Made by a program: the position numbers and the translations under genes | Shown: positions 1-6,303 of the stretch, piece by piece | Layout of the letters: the number at the start of each line of letters is the position of its first letter | Numbering within the stretch: the stretch's first letter is position 1 | Assembly: GCA_021781185.1 (NCBI GenBank) | Contig: JAJXXI010000538.1 | Coordinates: forward strand, 1-6,303 | Length of the DNA: 6,303 nt | Direction: 5' to 3' | Source of the DNA: a bacterium | GTDB taxonomy: Bacteria > Verrucomicrobiota > Verrucomicrobiia > Limisphaerales > UBA11358 | The notes under the pieces: generated by a model | The model's database searches: none | The model's input: only the letters and a program-made list of their open reading frames with translations | What the model was told of the DNA's origin: nothing

Positions 1-1542
1 TTCCTTGATGACTTCGGCGGCGATTTTCTGCTCGAATTCCGTGAGCTTGAGCGTGGTGAAAAATTCATCCGCCTTTTCCACCGACAACGCGCACACGTCC
101 ATAATGGACAGCCCGGGAATTTTGATCTTCGACCTTTTGCCTTTAAACTGGGACGTGAAATCCTCGCCGCCGAGCGTCACCGCCAGGATTTCCGGTTTCA
201 AACGTTTCCCTTTGCACGCATCGCAAAACTGTGGAGCCATGTAAGCCTTCAGGCGGTTGCGGATGAATTCGCTTTCGCTCTCGGTCGCGAGGCGTTCGAG
301 ATTGGGCAGCACGCCTTCGAACGGGCGGTCAATGCTGCTGACCTTGCCCGCGCGCCAGAACCTGAAGGCCACATCATCCCCGCCGGAGCCGTGCATGAGC
401 ACCTTGCGAAATTCCTCCGGCAAATCCTGATACGGCGTCTCCAGACTCACACTGAAATGATCCGCCACCGACCGCAGCATGGCCTTGTAATAAATGTTCA
501 TCCGCTTGCCCGCGCGCCGCCACGGCTGGATGGCGCTTTCCAGCGGCTCGTCAAAATCCGGCACCACCAAATGCTCGTCGAAAACCATCTTTTGGCCGAG
601 GCCGTGGCAAACCGGACACGCGCCGGCGGGCGCGTTGAACGAAAAATGCTTCGGCGTCGGCGGATCGTAGCTTTTGCCGGTCGCCGGCGAACACATCTTG
701 TTCGAGTGCAGCGTCTCGATCCAATCGTCGCCGGCAGGGCGCGCCACTCCGTGCGTGCCGCCGTTTGCTGCTGAACCGGCGGCGGGCAGAGGACTGCCCG
801 CCCTGCCCGACTCCAGTTGGTGCAGCGTGAACATCACGCCCTCGCCCCAGCGCAGCGCGGTCTCGACGGAATCGCCCAGTCGCACGCGGATTTTCTCATC
901 CATCACCAGGCGGTCCACGACGGCCTCAATGTTGTGGAATTTCTTTTTATCAAGCTTGATGCGGGCGGCCTGTTCGCCGAGTTCCAGCAATTCGCCATTC
1001 ACGCGCACGCGCACAAAACCTTCGCGGGCGAGGCGCTCGAACACGTCGCGAAATTCGCCCTTCTGGCGGCGGACGACCGGGGCCAGCAGCATCACCTTGG
1101 TTTTGGGCGGCAGCGCGAGGATTTTATCCACGATGTCGCTGGTGCTCTGCGTGGAGATGGGCACGCCGGTTTCCGGGCAGTGCGCCTGGCCGATGTGCGC
1201 GTAAAGCAGACGGAGGTAATCATAGACTTCCGTCGTGGTGGCGATGATCGAGCGCGGGCTGCTGCCGGAACTGCGCTGCTCAATGGCGATGGCCGGCGAA
1301 AGCCCCTCAATGAAATCCACGTCCGGCTTCTGCATCTGGTCCAGAAACTGGCGCGCATAGGCGGAGAGCGATTCGACGTATTTGCGCTGGCCCTCGGCGT
1401 AAATGGTGTCAAAGGCGAGCGACGACTTGCCGCTGCCGCTCAGGCCGGTGACGACCACCAGCTTGTCGCGCGGAATGGAGAGCGTGAGGTTTTTGAGATT
1501 GTGCTCCCGCGCGCCGCCGATCTTGATGAATTCCTTGCTCAT
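1..1542 (-). CDS. uvrA: UvrA, excinuclease ABC subunit A (N-terminal 514 codons, runs off the left edge)
   Basis: UvrA is the cytoplasmic ATPase that dimerises, finds bulky DNA lesions and loads UvrB in nucleotide excision repair. The frame is open from ATG at 1542 to base 1, so the C-terminal part (family length about 940-970 residues) lies outside the window. Visible landmarks are Walker [10 protein letters not shown] (33-41, Lys39), [13 protein letters not shown] (55-67), the Q-loop stretch [13 protein letters not shown] (79-91), a UvrB-binding region (about 130-245), the first zinc-module core [17 protein letters not shown] (300-316), and [12 protein letters not shown] (440-451). Two features are odd. 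A 25-residue Gly/Ala/Pro-rich insert at 246-270 is encoded exactly by a palindromic element. The first zinc-module cysteine pair, normally CPxCG, reads CSPATG (Cys284), so one cysteine is missing. The start fits the usual UvrA N-terminus; no Shine-Dalgarno is visible. Family assignment is essentially certain. Confidence 0.97.
   Translation of the reverse strand, partial: MSKEFIKIGGAREHNLKNLTLSIPRDKLVVVTGLSGSGKSSLAFDTIYAEGQRKYVESLSAYARQFLDQMQKPDVDFIEGLSPAIAIEQRSSGSSPRSIIATTTEVYDYLRLLYAHIGQAHCPETGVPISTQSTSDIVDKILALPPKTKVMLLAPVVRRQKGEFRDVFERLAREGFVRVRVNGELLELGEQAARIKLDKKKFHNIEAVVDRLVMDEKIRVRLGDSVETALRWGEGVMFTLHQLESGRAGSPLPAAGSAANGGTHGVARPAGDDWIETLHSNKMCSPATGKSYDPPTPKHFSFNAPAGACPVCHGLGQKMVFDEHLVVPDFDEPLESAIQPWRRAGKRMNIYYKAMLRSVADHFSVSLETPYQDLPEEFRKVLMHGSGGDDVAFRFWRAGKVSSIDRPFEGVLPNLERLATESESEFIRNRLKAYMAPQFCDACKGKRLKPEILAVTLGGEDFTSQFKGKRSKIKIPGLSIMDVCALSVEKADEFFTTLKLTEFEQKIAAEVIKE
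733..807. repeat. 75-bp REP/MITE-like palindromic element inserted in frame in uvrA
   Basis: The element is bounded by a perfect 9-bp terminal inverted repeat, GGCAGGGCG at 733-741 and CGCCCTGCC at 799-807. Pairing continues outward as GTCG (727-730) with CGAC (808-811) across a two-base bulge. Inside are a hairpin at 738-759 (7-bp stem with one G:U, 8-base loop) and a perfect 9-bp hairpin at 781-802 (GGCGGGCAG, loop AGGA, CTGCCCGCC). An alternative stem pairs 757-763 with 777-783. The length is 25 codons, it begins and ends on codon boundaries of uvrA (246-270), and it has no stop in that frame. It sits between the UvrB-binding region and the first zinc module, where other UvrA proteins have a short variable segment. 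It encodes no transposase, so any movement would need trans-acting functions. That it is a dispersed family is inferred, because only one copy lies in this window. Confidence 0.72.
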
Positions 1543-1574
1543 AGCTGCGAATTTTTCTGTCTGCCGAAAGATGG

Positions 1575-1602
1575 AAACTACGCCAAACGGCGCGGAATGC
1601 AA
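1575..1602 (-). promoter_or_regulatory. Possible uvrA promoter
   Basis: On the minus strand TTGCAT (1602-1597) is followed after 16 bases by TAGTTT (1580-1575), a weak fit to a sigma-70 -35/-10 pair. It would place the transcription start about 25 bases before the uvrA ATG at 1542. No LexA-type operator was recognised, so SOS control cannot be argued from the sequence. The aroC side of this 146-bp divergent spacer has a TTGACC at 1654-1659 but no convincing -10 box at the right distance. Confidence 0.3.
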
Positions 1603-1688
1603 AGGCCGATTCGCCGGCACCCCGCGTCCGCCGCCGCGCCATTCAACGTAGATTTGACCGGTCCGCCTTTTTTCCGCACACTCTCCGC

Positions 1689-2771
1689 ATGGCAAGCAGC
1701 TTTGGACAACTGTTCCGCATCACGACCTGGGGCGAATCGCACGGCGGCGGCGTGGGCGTGGTGGTGGACGGCTGCCCGCCGAGGCTGAAACTTTCCGAAG
1801 CGGACATCCAGCCGGACCTCGACCGCCGCCGTCCGGGCCAGTCCAAAATTGTCACCCCGCGCAAGGAGTCGGACACCGTGCAGATTCTTTCCGGCATCTC
1901 TTCCACCGGCCACACGCTGGGCACGCCCATTTCGCTCTGGGTGAAAAACGAGGATCAGCGTTCCGAGGCCTACAATGAGATGAAGGACAAGTTCCGTCCT
2001 TCGCACGCCGATTACACCTACTTCGCCAAATACGGCATTCGCGCGTGGCAGGGAGGCGGACGGGCCAGCGCCCGCGAGACGATCGGCCGGGTGGCTGCCG
2101 GGGCGATTGCCAAAAAAATCCTCCGTGAAAAATTCAACGTCGAAGTGCTCGCCTACGTCAAGCAGGTGCAAAAAATCATCGGCGAGGTGAACCCGGGAAA
2201 AGTCAGGCTCAAGGACGTGGAGGCAAATATCGTTCGCTGTCCGGATGCAAAGGCGGCGGAGCGCATGATCCGCCTGATTGAGAAAATGCGCGGCGAAGGC
2301 AACACCGTGGGCGGCATCGTCGAGGGCGTCGCCCGGGGCGTTCCCGCCGGCTGGGGCGAACCGGTGTTTGACAAGCTCGAAGCAGATCTGGCCAAGGCCA
2401 TGCTGAGCCTGCCGGCCTGCAAAGGCTTCGAAAGCGGCGATGGTTTCGCCGGCATACTGCTGACGGGCCGCGAACACAATGACGCGTTCCGCGCCAAGGC
2501 CGGAAAAGTTTTTACGACCACGAACCGTTCCGGCGGCATTCAGGGCGGCATCTCGAACGGGGAGACCATTTGCTTCCGCACGGCCTTCAAGCCCGTCGCC
2601 ACCGTCATGCACGAGCAGGACACGGTGGATGAGGCTTTGCATAATACCACGCTCAAGGGGCGCGGACGTCACGATCCGTGTGTGCTGCCGCGCGCCGTGC
2701 CGATGGTCGAGGCCATGACCGCGCTGGTCTTGGTGGATCATGCCTTGCGGCAGCGGGCGCAGTGCGGCTGA
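1689..2771 (+). CDS. aroC: Chorismate synthase
   Basis: This enzyme converts 5-enolpyruvylshikimate-3-phosphate to chorismate and phosphate using reduced FMN. It is the last step of the shikimate trunk leading to aromatic amino acids, folates and quinones. The 360 residues match the usual bacterial length (about 350-400). Signatures appear in order: [10 protein letters not shown] (14-23, with His18 as the first conserved histidine), RPSHADYTY (103-111, His106 as the second), [20 protein letters not shown] (122-141), the loop [13 protein letters not shown] in the C-terminal third, and [17 protein letters not shown] (326-342, Arg327/Asp329). There is no added flavin reductase domain, so it appears monofunctional and would need an outside source of reduced flavin. 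ATG 1689 gives the canonical start ([18 protein letters not shown]); no Shine-Dalgarno precedes it. It is divergent from uvrA and probably shares a transcript with the TPR gene 31 bp downstream. Confidence 0.98.
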   Translation: MASSFGQLFRITTWGESHGGGVGVVVDGCPPRLKLSEADIQPDLDRRRPGQSKIVTPRKESDTVQILSGISSTGHTLGTPISLWVKNEDQRSEAYNEMKDKFRPSHADYTYFAKYGIRAWQGGGRASARETIGRVAAGAIAKKILREKFNVEVLAYVKQVQKIIGEVNPGKVRLKDVEANIVRCPDAKAAERMIRLIEKMRGEGNTVGGIVEGVARGVPAGWGEPVFDKLEADLAKAMLSLPACKGFESGDGFAGILLTGREHNDAFRAKAGKVFTTTNRSGGIQGGISNGETICFRTAFKPVATVMHEQDTVDEALHNTTLKGRGRHDPCVLPRAVPMVEAMTALVLVDHALRQRAQCG

Positions 2772-2802
2772 CCGGCGCAAGGGGCTTGAACTTTGATTTT
2801 TT

Positions 2803-4203
2803 ATGGCTGAAAAAAAACTGAACGAACTGCCGCCGGATTTGCGGCGGCTTTACACCAAGGCGGTCGAGGCCGCGCAGCGGGATAACTTTGACTACGCCAC
2901 CACGCTCTTCTGCCAAGTGTTGGAGCGGGAACCGGGACTGTTTGAATGCCGCAAGGCCTTGCGCAATGCCCAGACCCGGCGGTCGGCCGGGGCCAGCACG
3001 GGTTTTTTCAAAAAAATGCTGAGCGGCGCGGGCTCCTCACCGCACATCGCCAAGGCCAAGCTGTCCCTCCACAAAAATCCCGCCGAGGCCATGGCCATTG
3101 CCGAGCAGGTGCTGAACGGCGATGCCAACAACCCCTTTGCCCACCGCATCATCGTGGACGCGGCACACGCTCTGGAGCTGCCGCAGACCGCGGCGCTCTC
3201 GCTGGAGACGATGGTGACATTGTCCCCCAAGGACAAGGCGCTGGTCATCGAATTCGCCAACGCCGTCGCGGAGTCCGGCGGCAACGCGGCTCTGGCGGAA
3301 AAAGCCCTGAACGACCTCGTCCGCTCCATGCCTTACGATCCGGATCTGGTTCAGGCGCAGAAAAATCTGTCCGCCCACCGGACCCTCGACGAGGGCGGCT
3401 ATAACGAGCTGGAGGGCGGCAAAGGCTCCTTCCGCGACGTGTTGAAGAACAAGGAGGAATCCGTCTCGCTCGAGCAGGAAAACCGGGTGCAGAAGTCCGA
3501 GGACGTAGCCGAGCGGCTCATTGGCGAATACGAAGCGCGCCTGCAAACCGAGCCGGACAACCTCAAGCTGCTGCGTTCGCTGGCGGAACTTTACACGCAA
3601 AAGAACCAGTTTCCCCAGGCGCTGGCGCTCTACGAGCGCATCAAGCAGTCCGATATGGCCGGCGACTCGGCCTTGGATCGCGCCATGGCGGAAACCACGG
3701 TGCGGCAGTTTGATTACCAGATCGCGCAGTTGAACCCGTTCGAGGCGGGCCACGCGGAAAAAGTCGCGGCCATCACGGCGGAAAAGGGGAATTATCAACT
3801 GGCGGAATGCCAGAAGCGCGCGGACAAATATCCGACCGATCTGGCCATCCGTTTCGAGCTGGGGCAGATGTATTTTCAGGCCGGCAAAATCGGCGAGGCC
3901 ATCGCGGAATTTCAGAAAGCCCAGGGCAATCCGAACAAGCGGCTGGCGGCGATGAGCTTTCTCGCACAATGCTTTGCCAAGCGCAAGATGTTTGACCTCG
4001 CGGCGCGGACGCTGCAAAACGCCATCAAGGAAAAGCCCGGCTTTGACGAGGAAAAAAAAGATTTGATCTACCAGCTCGGCTGCGTGCTCGAAGGCATGGG
4101 CAAAAAGGAGGAGGCCATCGAGCAGTTCAAGATCATCTACGAGTCGGACATCAGCTACAAGGATGTCGCCGCCAAGGTGGATGCGTATTACGCCGGACAA
4201 TGA
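2803..4203 (+). CDS. Cytoplasmic tetratricopeptide-repeat protein of unknown function
   Basis: This 466-residue protein is mostly paired amphipathic helices of TPR type. The clearest units are at about 14-47 (AVEAAQRDNFDYATTLF, then a Pro at 44), 83-110, 253-285 (LAELYTQKNQFPQALALYERI), 347-377 (LGQMYFQAGKIGEAIAEFQKA), 380-412 and 420-447 (LGCVLEGMGKKEEAIEQFK). A charged, probably flexible linker at about 195-235 splits it into N- and C-terminal TPR blocks. A short conserved-looking GFFKKMLSG (67-75) sits between the first two helical pairs. There is no signal peptide, membrane segment or catalytic domain, so a soluble scaffold is the natural reading; the partner is unknown. The start is ATG 2803, since nothing upstream is better. 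An AAGGGG at 2779-2784 is too far away (about 18 bases) to act as a normal ribosome site. It follows aroC by 31 bp, but nothing in the sequence ties it to aromatic synthesis. Confidence 0.9.
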   Translation: MAEKKLNELPPDLRRLYTKAVEAAQRDNFDYATTLFCQVLEREPGLFECRKALRNAQTRRSAGASTGFFKKMLSGAGSSPHIAKAKLSLHKNPAEAMAIAEQVLNGDANNPFAHRIIVDAAHALELPQTAALSLETMVTLSPKDKALVIEFANAVAESGGNAALAEKALNDLVRSMPYDPDLVQAQKNLSAHRTLDEGGYNELEGGKGSFRDVLKNKEESVSLEQENRVQKSEDVAERLIGEYEARLQTEPDNLKLLRSLAELYTQKNQFPQALALYERIKQSDMAGDSALDRAMAETTVRQFDYQIAQLNPFEAGHAEKVAAITAEKGNYQLAECQKRADKYPTDLAIRFELGQMYFQAGKIGEAIAEFQKAQGNPNKRLAAMSFLAQCFAKRKMFDLAARTLQNAIKEKPGFDEEKKDLIYQLGCVLEGMGKKEEAIEQFKIIYESDISYKDVAAKVDAYYAGQ

Positions 4204-4226
4204 GCCGCCGGGCCGCCGTCGGCTCA
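4201..4226. terminator. Inverted repeat shared by two convergent stop codons, possible bidirectional terminator
   Basis: TGAGCCG (4201-4207) and CGGCTCA (4220-4226) are perfect reverse complements, with a 12-base GC-rich loop. The first three bases are the TGA stop of the TPR gene, and the last three are the complement of the TGA stop of the DUF5069 gene. A hairpin between convergent genes is the expected place for a terminator read from both sides. However, no T-run directly follows on either strand, so it is not a textbook intrinsic terminator. Confidence 0.45.
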
Positions 4227-4649
4227 AATCCGCTTTTCGTCCAGGTCAATCACGTCCACGAAAGTTTTGACGTCGTCGCGGTGGCCGCTGCCGCATTGCT
4301 CCTTGCGCATCTTCAGCCGGGCGATGGCGGCTTCGTCATCCGCCTTGGGGCGGTTCAACATTTCCTGCCAGTGTGCGTCCTTCTCTGCCTGCGTTTTCTT
4401 CACGTTTAGGCGCACCCAGTCACAGACCTGGCCATCGGTGATGGAATTTTTGACGACACTCATGAATTGGTCGTGTGTGATGCCGGCGGTCTGGAGCCAG
4501 AGGCCGTCGAAGCCTTTGCCGAGATTTTCCTGGTAGTCGGCGTGGAGTTTGCCGGCGAGATGCAGGCGGATTTTGTCAACGTAGCGCGGCAGATAGTGCC
4601 AGCCGTTCATGGTTTCGCGCGGACTGCGGGGATAGATGATGTCGCTCAT
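4224..4649 (-). CDS. DUF5069 family protein, uncharacterised
   Basis: This 141-residue protein matches the small DUF5069 family in its N-terminal pattern YPRSPRETMNGWHYLPRYVDK (6-26: a PRSPRE motif, then a Leu-Pro-Arg-x-x-Asp-Lys helix). The RLHLAGKLHADYQENL segment (28-43) follows, then a region of the FxxxxGIxxDQF type (48-62). The family has no established function as far as I know. No signal peptide, membrane helix or obvious catalytic cluster is seen. The C-terminal third (about 85-141) is charged and helical, ending DVIDLDEKRI. An in-frame ATG at 4787 would add 46 residues, but that extension is Arg/Pro-rich and unlike the family, so ATG 4649 is chosen. The gene converges on the TPR gene with 20 bp between stops and is divergent from the oxidoreductase. 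No Shine-Dalgarno is visible. Confidence 0.82.
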   Translation of the reverse strand: MSDIIYPRSPRETMNGWHYLPRYVDKIRLHLAGKLHADYQENLGKGFDGLWLQTAGITHDQFMSVVKNSITDGQVCDWVRLNVKKTQAEKDAHWQEMLNRPKADDEAAIARLKMRKEQCGSGHRDDVKTFVDVIDLDEKRI

Positions 4650-4846
4650 GCCAACGATGATATTTGATCTTCCGGAAAAATCCACCCCGGCCATAGTCCG
4701 GCAGATTAAACCTGGCCGCGCGCCATTGTCCGCTGTTGGTGCGGTGGGTGGGATAAGTCTGACTTTACGCCGATGCCCTCTGAACACCAGTCAAATTTCC
4801 CCACACGAAAACTTGTCAGCCCCGCCCGCCTCAACCATTGTCTGGG
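4650..4846. promoter_or_regulatory. Divergent spacer between the DUF5069 and oxidoreductase genes
   Basis: This 197-bp stretch must hold promoters for both outward-facing genes if each is transcribed from here. On the minus strand a TTGACT (4794-4789) could be a -35 element, but the nearest AT-rich -10 candidate, TAAAGT, lies about 21 bases on, too far for a standard promoter. No clear operator, riboswitch or small gene was recognised. Confidence 0.3.
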
Positions 4847-6244
4847 ATGAAAATGCGAGGCACATATCAATTTGACGTGGCCGTGATCGGCGGCGGCAGC
4901 GGCGGTTACGCGGCGGCACGCACGGCGGCGGCGGCGGGCTTGAAAACCGTCGTCATTGAAGGCGGCACGGAGGTGGGCGGACTCTGCATTCTGCGCGGCT
5001 GCATGCCCACCAAGGCGTTGCTGTATGCGGCGGAGGTGAAACATCTCGCCGAACATGCGGAAACGTGGGGCGTGCGCGCCGGCAAAGTTGCCTTCGATTT
5101 CGCCAAAGTCATGGCGCGAAAGAAACGGATGATCAGGGATTTTGCCGACTTCCGGGCGCAACAGCTCAACGCCGGCAAATTCAGATTCATTCGCGCCAAC
5201 GCAGCCTTTCTCGACCCGCACACGGTGCGTTTGAACAATGGAAAAAAACTCACGGCAAAACATTTTGTCATCGCCACCGGTTCGCGCGTCGCGCCGGTGC
5301 CGCTGCCGCAACTCAACGACGTTGGCTTCATCACGAGCGATGAGGCCGTGGCGCTCAAGAAGCTGCCAAAGTCGCTCATCATTCTCGGCGGCGGGGCGAT
5401 TGCGTGCGAGTTCGCGCAGTTCTTTGCGCGTTTCGGGGTCAAGGTCACGCTGGTTCAGCGCAGTGAACACGTCTTGAAGGAATTTGACCCGGATGCCGGA
5501 GCGGAAATTGAGAAGGTATTCCGCCGCGAAGGCCTGGCGGTTTTCACCGGCACGAAACTGGTGGCTGCGGGGCGCAGAGGAAAGTTGAAGACGGTTTCAT
5601 TTGAGGCAAAGGGCAAGCGCATCACCGTGGCCGCCGAGGAAATCCTGTTTGCGCTGGGCCGTGCGCCGAACACGGCGGCGCTGGATCTGGCCAGGGCGGG
5701 CGTGAAAACGGAGCCGGATGGACGAGTCGTCACCAATGCCAGAATGCAGACAAGCGTGCCGCATATTTTCGCGGCCGGTGATTGCACCGGGCCGCACGAG
5801 ATCGTCCACATTGCGATTCAACAGGGCGAAACGGCAATTCACAACATCGTGCAGCCAAAGAAGCCGCGCTGCATGGATTACCGCCTGCTGATTTCCGTGG
5901 TGTTCACCGAACCGCAGGTGGCATTCGCTGGTTTGACCGAAAAGGAAGCAACCGCGCGCGGAATCAAATTTCTCACGGCAAGCTATCCATTCAACGACCA
6001 CGGCAAATCGCTCATCATGGAGGCGAAGGACGGCTTCGTAAAACTGCTGGCGAATCCGAAGACCGGCGAAATCCTTGGCGGTTTATGCGTCGGCCCAAGC
6101 GGCGGCGAACTCATCCACGAAATCGTCGCCGCGATGGCAAAACGCATGACCGTTCACGAACTCGCGGCCATGCCGCATTACCACCCAACGCTGGCGGAAA
6201 TCTGGACTTACCCGGCGGAGGATCTGATGGAAAAGACCGGCTAA
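4847..6244 (+). CDS. FAD-dependent pyridine nucleotide-disulfide oxidoreductase (dihydrolipoamide dehydrogenase/mercuric reductase-like)
   Basis: Class I flavoprotein disulfide reductase of 465 residues, expected to be cytoplasmic and homodimeric, passing electrons from NAD(P)H through FAD to a redox cysteine pair. Visible in order: FAD-binding VIGGGSGGYAAA (13-24), the redox centre GGLCILRGCMPTK (44-56, Cys47 and Cys52, CX4C spacing), VIATGSR (141-147), NAD(P)-binding ILGGGAIACEFA (179-190), the second FAD motif VPHIFAAGDCTG (304-315, Asp312), and the C-terminal dyad HYHPTLAE (444-451, His446/Glu451). GxGxxA at the nucleotide site and Gln204-Arg205 where NADH enzymes usually have Glu suggest NADPH. 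It lacks the C-terminal vicinal cysteines and N-terminal metal domain of mercuric reductase. No 2-oxoacid dehydrogenase genes are adjacent, so the substrate is unknown. TTG 4838 and ATG 4853 are alternative starts. ATG 4847 is preferred as the first ATG; 4853 has a GGGA five bases upstream. Confidence 0.93.
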   Translation: MKMRGTYQFDVAVIGGGSGGYAAARTAAAAGLKTVVIEGGTEVGGLCILRGCMPTKALLYAAEVKHLAEHAETWGVRAGKVAFDFAKVMARKKRMIRDFADFRAQQLNAGKFRFIRANAAFLDPHTVRLNNGKKLTAKHFVIATGSRVAPVPLPQLNDVGFITSDEAVALKKLPKSLIILGGGAIACEFAQFFARFGVKVTLVQRSEHVLKEFDPDAGAEIEKVFRREGLAVFTGTKLVAAGRRGKLKTVSFEAKGKRITVAAEEILFALGRAPNTAALDLARAGVKTEPDGRVVTNARMQTSVPHIFAAGDCTGPHEIVHIAIQQGETAIHNIVQPKKPRCMDYRLLISVVFTEPQVAFAGLTEKEATARGIKFLTASYPFNDHGKSLIMEAKDGFVKLLANPKTGEILGGLCVGPSGGELIHEIVAAMAKRMTVHELAAMPHYHPTLAEIWTYPAEDLMEKTG

Positions 6245-6303
6245 GAATCGTGCCGAATAGTATACCGCCGCAGATTTTTAGACGGCCATGGAACAAGGCT
6301 CAG
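6245..6303. other. Unassigned 3' spacer with weak palindrome
   Basis: These 59 bases follow the oxidoreductase stop. GCCG and CGGC flank an A/T-rich core (about 6267-6286) and could form a 4-bp stem, too weak to call a terminator. An ATG at 6288 opens a frame to the window edge but only five codons are visible, so it cannot be called a gene. Confidence 0.25.

Noticed and set aside
733..807. Treating the palindromic element as a frameshift or gene break in uvrA
   Set aside because: The reading frame and UvrA homology continue unchanged on both sides, so the gene appears intact rather than a pseudogene.
817..1788. 323-codon plus-strand frame across uvrA and into aroC
   Set aside because: It is antisense to uvrA, runs through the divergent promoter gap and overlaps aroC out of frame. 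The protein is compositionally typical of a shadow frame.
1578..2780. 400-codon open frame on the minus strand opposite aroC
   Set aside because: Its translation is rich in His, Arg, Ala and Gly with no recognisable domain, and it lies wholly over the unmistakable aroC frame. Long antisense frames are expected at this GC content.
3037..4227. 396-codon open frame on the minus strand opposite the TPR gene
   Set aside because: It mirrors the TPR codons and has no family resemblance. The plus-strand frame shows clear TPR periodicity.
4650..4787. 46-residue N-terminal extension of the DUF5069 protein from ATG 4787
   Set aside because: The extension is Arg/Pro-rich with no match to the family start, whereas ATG 4649 begins right before the conserved PRSPRE motif.
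4706..5470. 254-codon minus-strand frame over the start of the oxidoreductase
   Set aside because: It has no domain similarity and overlaps the FAD-binding and redox-centre codons of a certain gene.
4847..6244. Calling the oxidoreductase mercuric reductase (merA) or lpd
   Set aside because: It lacks the C-terminal cysteine pair and metal domain of MerA, there are no mer genes nearby, and no 2-oxoacid dehydrogenase components sit alongside to support lpd.
6288..6303. Possible start of another gene at ATG 6288
   Set aside because: Only five codons are visible, with no Shine-Dalgarno and no recognisable protein start.

Overview
The window is high-GC bacterial chromosome carrying five protein-coding genes, mostly housekeeping, with no phage, CRISPR, tRNA or rRNA signal. 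The best taxonomic guess is Verrucomicrobiota, perhaps the Pedosphaera/Limisphaerales side. This rests on the DUF5069 protein, the style of the UvrA and oxidoreductase sequences, the near absence of Shine-Dalgarno sequences, and a GC-rich palindromic repeat. It is an inference from protein character, not from a database search.

Layout: (1) 1-1542, minus strand: the N-terminal 514 codons of uvrA (nucleotide excision repair), running off the left edge. The gene carries a 75-bp palindromic element at 733-807 that is exactly in frame and adds 25 residues. (2) 1543-1688: short divergent promoter region. (3) 1689-2771, plus strand: aroC, chorismate synthase. (4) 2803-4203, plus strand: a 466-residue cytoplasmic TPR protein, 31 bp behind aroC and probably co-transcribed. 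(5) 4224-4649, minus strand: a 141-residue DUF5069 protein converging on the TPR gene. The two stop codons form the outer ends of a perfect 7-bp inverted repeat. (6) 4650-4846: divergent spacer. (7) 4847-6244, plus strand: a class I flavoprotein disulfide oxidoreductase resembling dihydrolipoamide dehydrogenase, with a CX4C redox centre and hints of NADPH rather than NADH use. (8) 6245-6303: short unassigned tail.

The genes do not form one pathway. UvrA acts in DNA repair and AroC completes the shikimate trunk to chorismate. The TPR protein is probably a scaffold of unknown partner, the DUF5069 protein is uncharacterised, and the oxidoreductase stands alone with no 2-oxoacid dehydrogenase genes beside it. 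No new multi-gene system is visible. The most interesting item is the in-frame palindromic element inside uvrA, which looks like a small mobile repeat that the protein has absorbed as a surface insert.
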